From: Mycobacterium sp. Z3061
Lineage (GTDB): Bacteria > Actinomycetota > Actinomycetes > Mycobacteriales > Mycobacteriaceae
DNA length: 64,000 bases
Assembly: GCF_031583025.1 (NCBI RefSeq)
Contig: NZ_CP134062.1
Location: forward strand, 992,001 to 1,056,000
Reading direction: 5' to 3'
Shown: positions 63,256 through 64,000 of the stretch, piece after piece
Numbering within the stretch: the first letter of the stretch is position 1
Layout of the letters: the number at the start of each line of letters is the position of its first letter
Position numbers and translations under genes: made by a program
Notes under the pieces: generated by a model
The model's database searches: none
What the model saw: only the letters and a program-made list of their open reading frames with translations
Told to the model about the DNA's origin: nothing

Positions 63256-64000
63256 CTACTTGACCAGGGTGAACTGACAGACGTTGGTGTAGCCGTCGCG
63301 GAACAGGTCCGAGCAGCCGCGCAGGTACTTCATGAACGTCTCGTACTCCTGCTCGCCCTTGAGCTCGATCGCCTTCTCCTTGTTCGCTTCCAGGGCGTCG
63401 GCCCAGGTGTTCAAGGTGGGGACGTAGTTCTTGCCGATGAAGTGGTGGCGCTCGATCTTGAACCCGGCCTCGGTCGAGTAACGGTCGACCTGCTCGACCT
63501 GCGGCAACTTACCGCCGGGGTAGATCTCCCGCAGGATGAAGCTGATGAAGCGCAGCAGCGTCATCGTCGTCTTGAGCCCCATGGCCCTGCCCTCTTCGGC
63601 GGTGGGCACCACGATGGAGTGCAGCAGGAACCGGCCGTCGTCGGGCAGCAAGCTGTAGTACTTCTTGAAGAAGGTGGCGTACCGCTCGTAGCCGGCGTCG
63701 CCGGCCCCGTCGGCGAAGTGCTCGAACGCGCCCAGCGAGACGATGCGGTCGACGGGCTCGTCGAACAGCTCCCAGCCCTGCAGCCGGACCTCTTTGCGGC
63801 GTGGGCTGTCCATCTCGTCGAACTTCTGCTGGCAGTGGGCGAGCTGGTTCTCGCTGAGCGTCAGGCCGATGACGTTGACGTCGTAGTGCTCGACGGCGTG
63901 GCGCATGGTCGAACCCCAGCCACTGCCGATGTCGAGCAGCGTCATGCCGGGCTCGAGGTTCAGCTTGTCCAGCGCCAGCTTGCGCTTGGCGAACTGTGCC
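63256..64000 (-). CDS. cmaA2: Cyclopropane mycolic acid synthase CmaA2 (partial, 5' end beyond the window)
   Basis: The C-terminal 247 codons of a mycolate cyclopropane synthase; the start lies beyond the right edge. The readable part begins [20 protein letters not shown], followed by [36 protein letters not shown] (the insertion that marks CmaA2), YPGGKLPQ, and the end [20 protein letters not shown]. It makes trans-cyclopropane rings on oxygenated mycolates. SAM motif I has Ser (GSGWG) where the paralogues in this window have Cys (GCGWG). The order Rv0501-Rv0502-cmaA2 is kept. Confidence 0.93.
   Translation of the reverse strand, partial: AQFAKRKLALDKLNLEPGMTLLDIGSGWGSTMRHAVEHYDVNVIGLTLSENQLAHCQQKFDEMDSPRRKEVRLQGWELFDEPVDRIVSLGAFEHFADGAGDAGYERYATFFKKYYSLLPDDGRFLLHSIVVPTAEEGRAMGLKTTMTLLRFISFILREIYPGGKLPQVEQVDRYSTEAGFKIERHHFIGKNYVPTLNTWADALEANKEKAIELKGEQEYETFMKYLRGCSDLFRDGYTNVCQFTLVK

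Overview
This window is mycobacterial chromosome. The DNA is GC-rich and genes are packed with many 1-8 base start/stop overlaps. The gene set is diagnostic of the genus: mycolate-modifying methyltransferases, mshA (mycothiol), hbhA, MmpS/MmpL transporters, an anti-sigma-K/SigK pair and the small ribosomal protein bS22. From memory of that genome, the order follows Mycobacterium tuberculosis Rv0443 to Rv0503c almost gene for gene. Several tuberculosis features are missing (PPE11, mazEF1, Rv0470A/Rv0471c, the LysE-type Rv0488, MIRU repeats in senX3-regX3) and other genes are added. I infer a non-tuberculous Mycobacterium but cannot name the species.

Layout. 1-2.3 kb: an amidohydrolase (cut by the window edge), a VOC protein, a DinB-like protein and a membrane protein. 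2.3-7.7 kb (minus): rskA-sigK, then a tightly overlapped lipid-modification operon (DUF1295 membrane enzyme, ufaA1 methyltransferase, DUF1365 protein, FAD oxidoreductase). 7.7-17 kb: two tandem mmpS-mmpL pairs around a TetR regulator, with IdeR-like iron boxes in front of both mmpS genes, and then the secreted siderophore-export factor Rv0455c homologue. 17-25 kb: echA2, a DedA protein, a prolyl-oligopeptidase, an aldehyde dehydrogenase with its DUF779 partner, two membrane proteins and lpdC. 25-34.5 kb: a fatty-acid and C2 hub (RamB regulator, acyl thioesterase, isocitrate lyase, fadB2, umaA, pcaA, a MadR-type TetR). 34.5-39 kb: DUF445, an XRE regulator, hbhA, small membrane and secreted proteins, deoC. 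39-48.7 kb: cell-wall and housekeeping genes (nitrilase-like, murB, an L,D-transpeptidase lipoprotein, SDR, ROK regulator, mshA, gpm1). 48.8-54.7 kb: senX3-regX3, a three-gene operon ending in a GMC-type oxidoreductase, and a FadR-like GntR. 54.7-64 kb: a Cys-rich protein, ppx1, Rv0497-Rv0499, proC, a small HTH protein, bS22, galE2, an acyltransferase, and the 3' part of cmaA2 (cut by the window edge).

How the parts fit. Three themes recur: remodelling of fatty acyl chains (ufaA1 operon, umaA, pcaA, cmaA2, MadR), growth on fatty acids (icl, fadB2, echA2, lpdC, RamB, FadR-like regulator), and iron/siderophore export (MmpS/L pairs and Rv0455c). The most useful non-coding signals are the iron boxes, a triple 11-base repeat upstream of senX3 that looks like a RegX3 box, a cluster of TTCGCAA sites shared by the icl, ramB and umaA promoters, a 16-base palindrome inside the promoter spacer of an orphan secreted gene, and several terminator or repeat hairpins. 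No CRISPR array, tRNA, rRNA, insertion sequence or prophage was seen. References to M. tuberculosis orthologues come from memory, not from a search.
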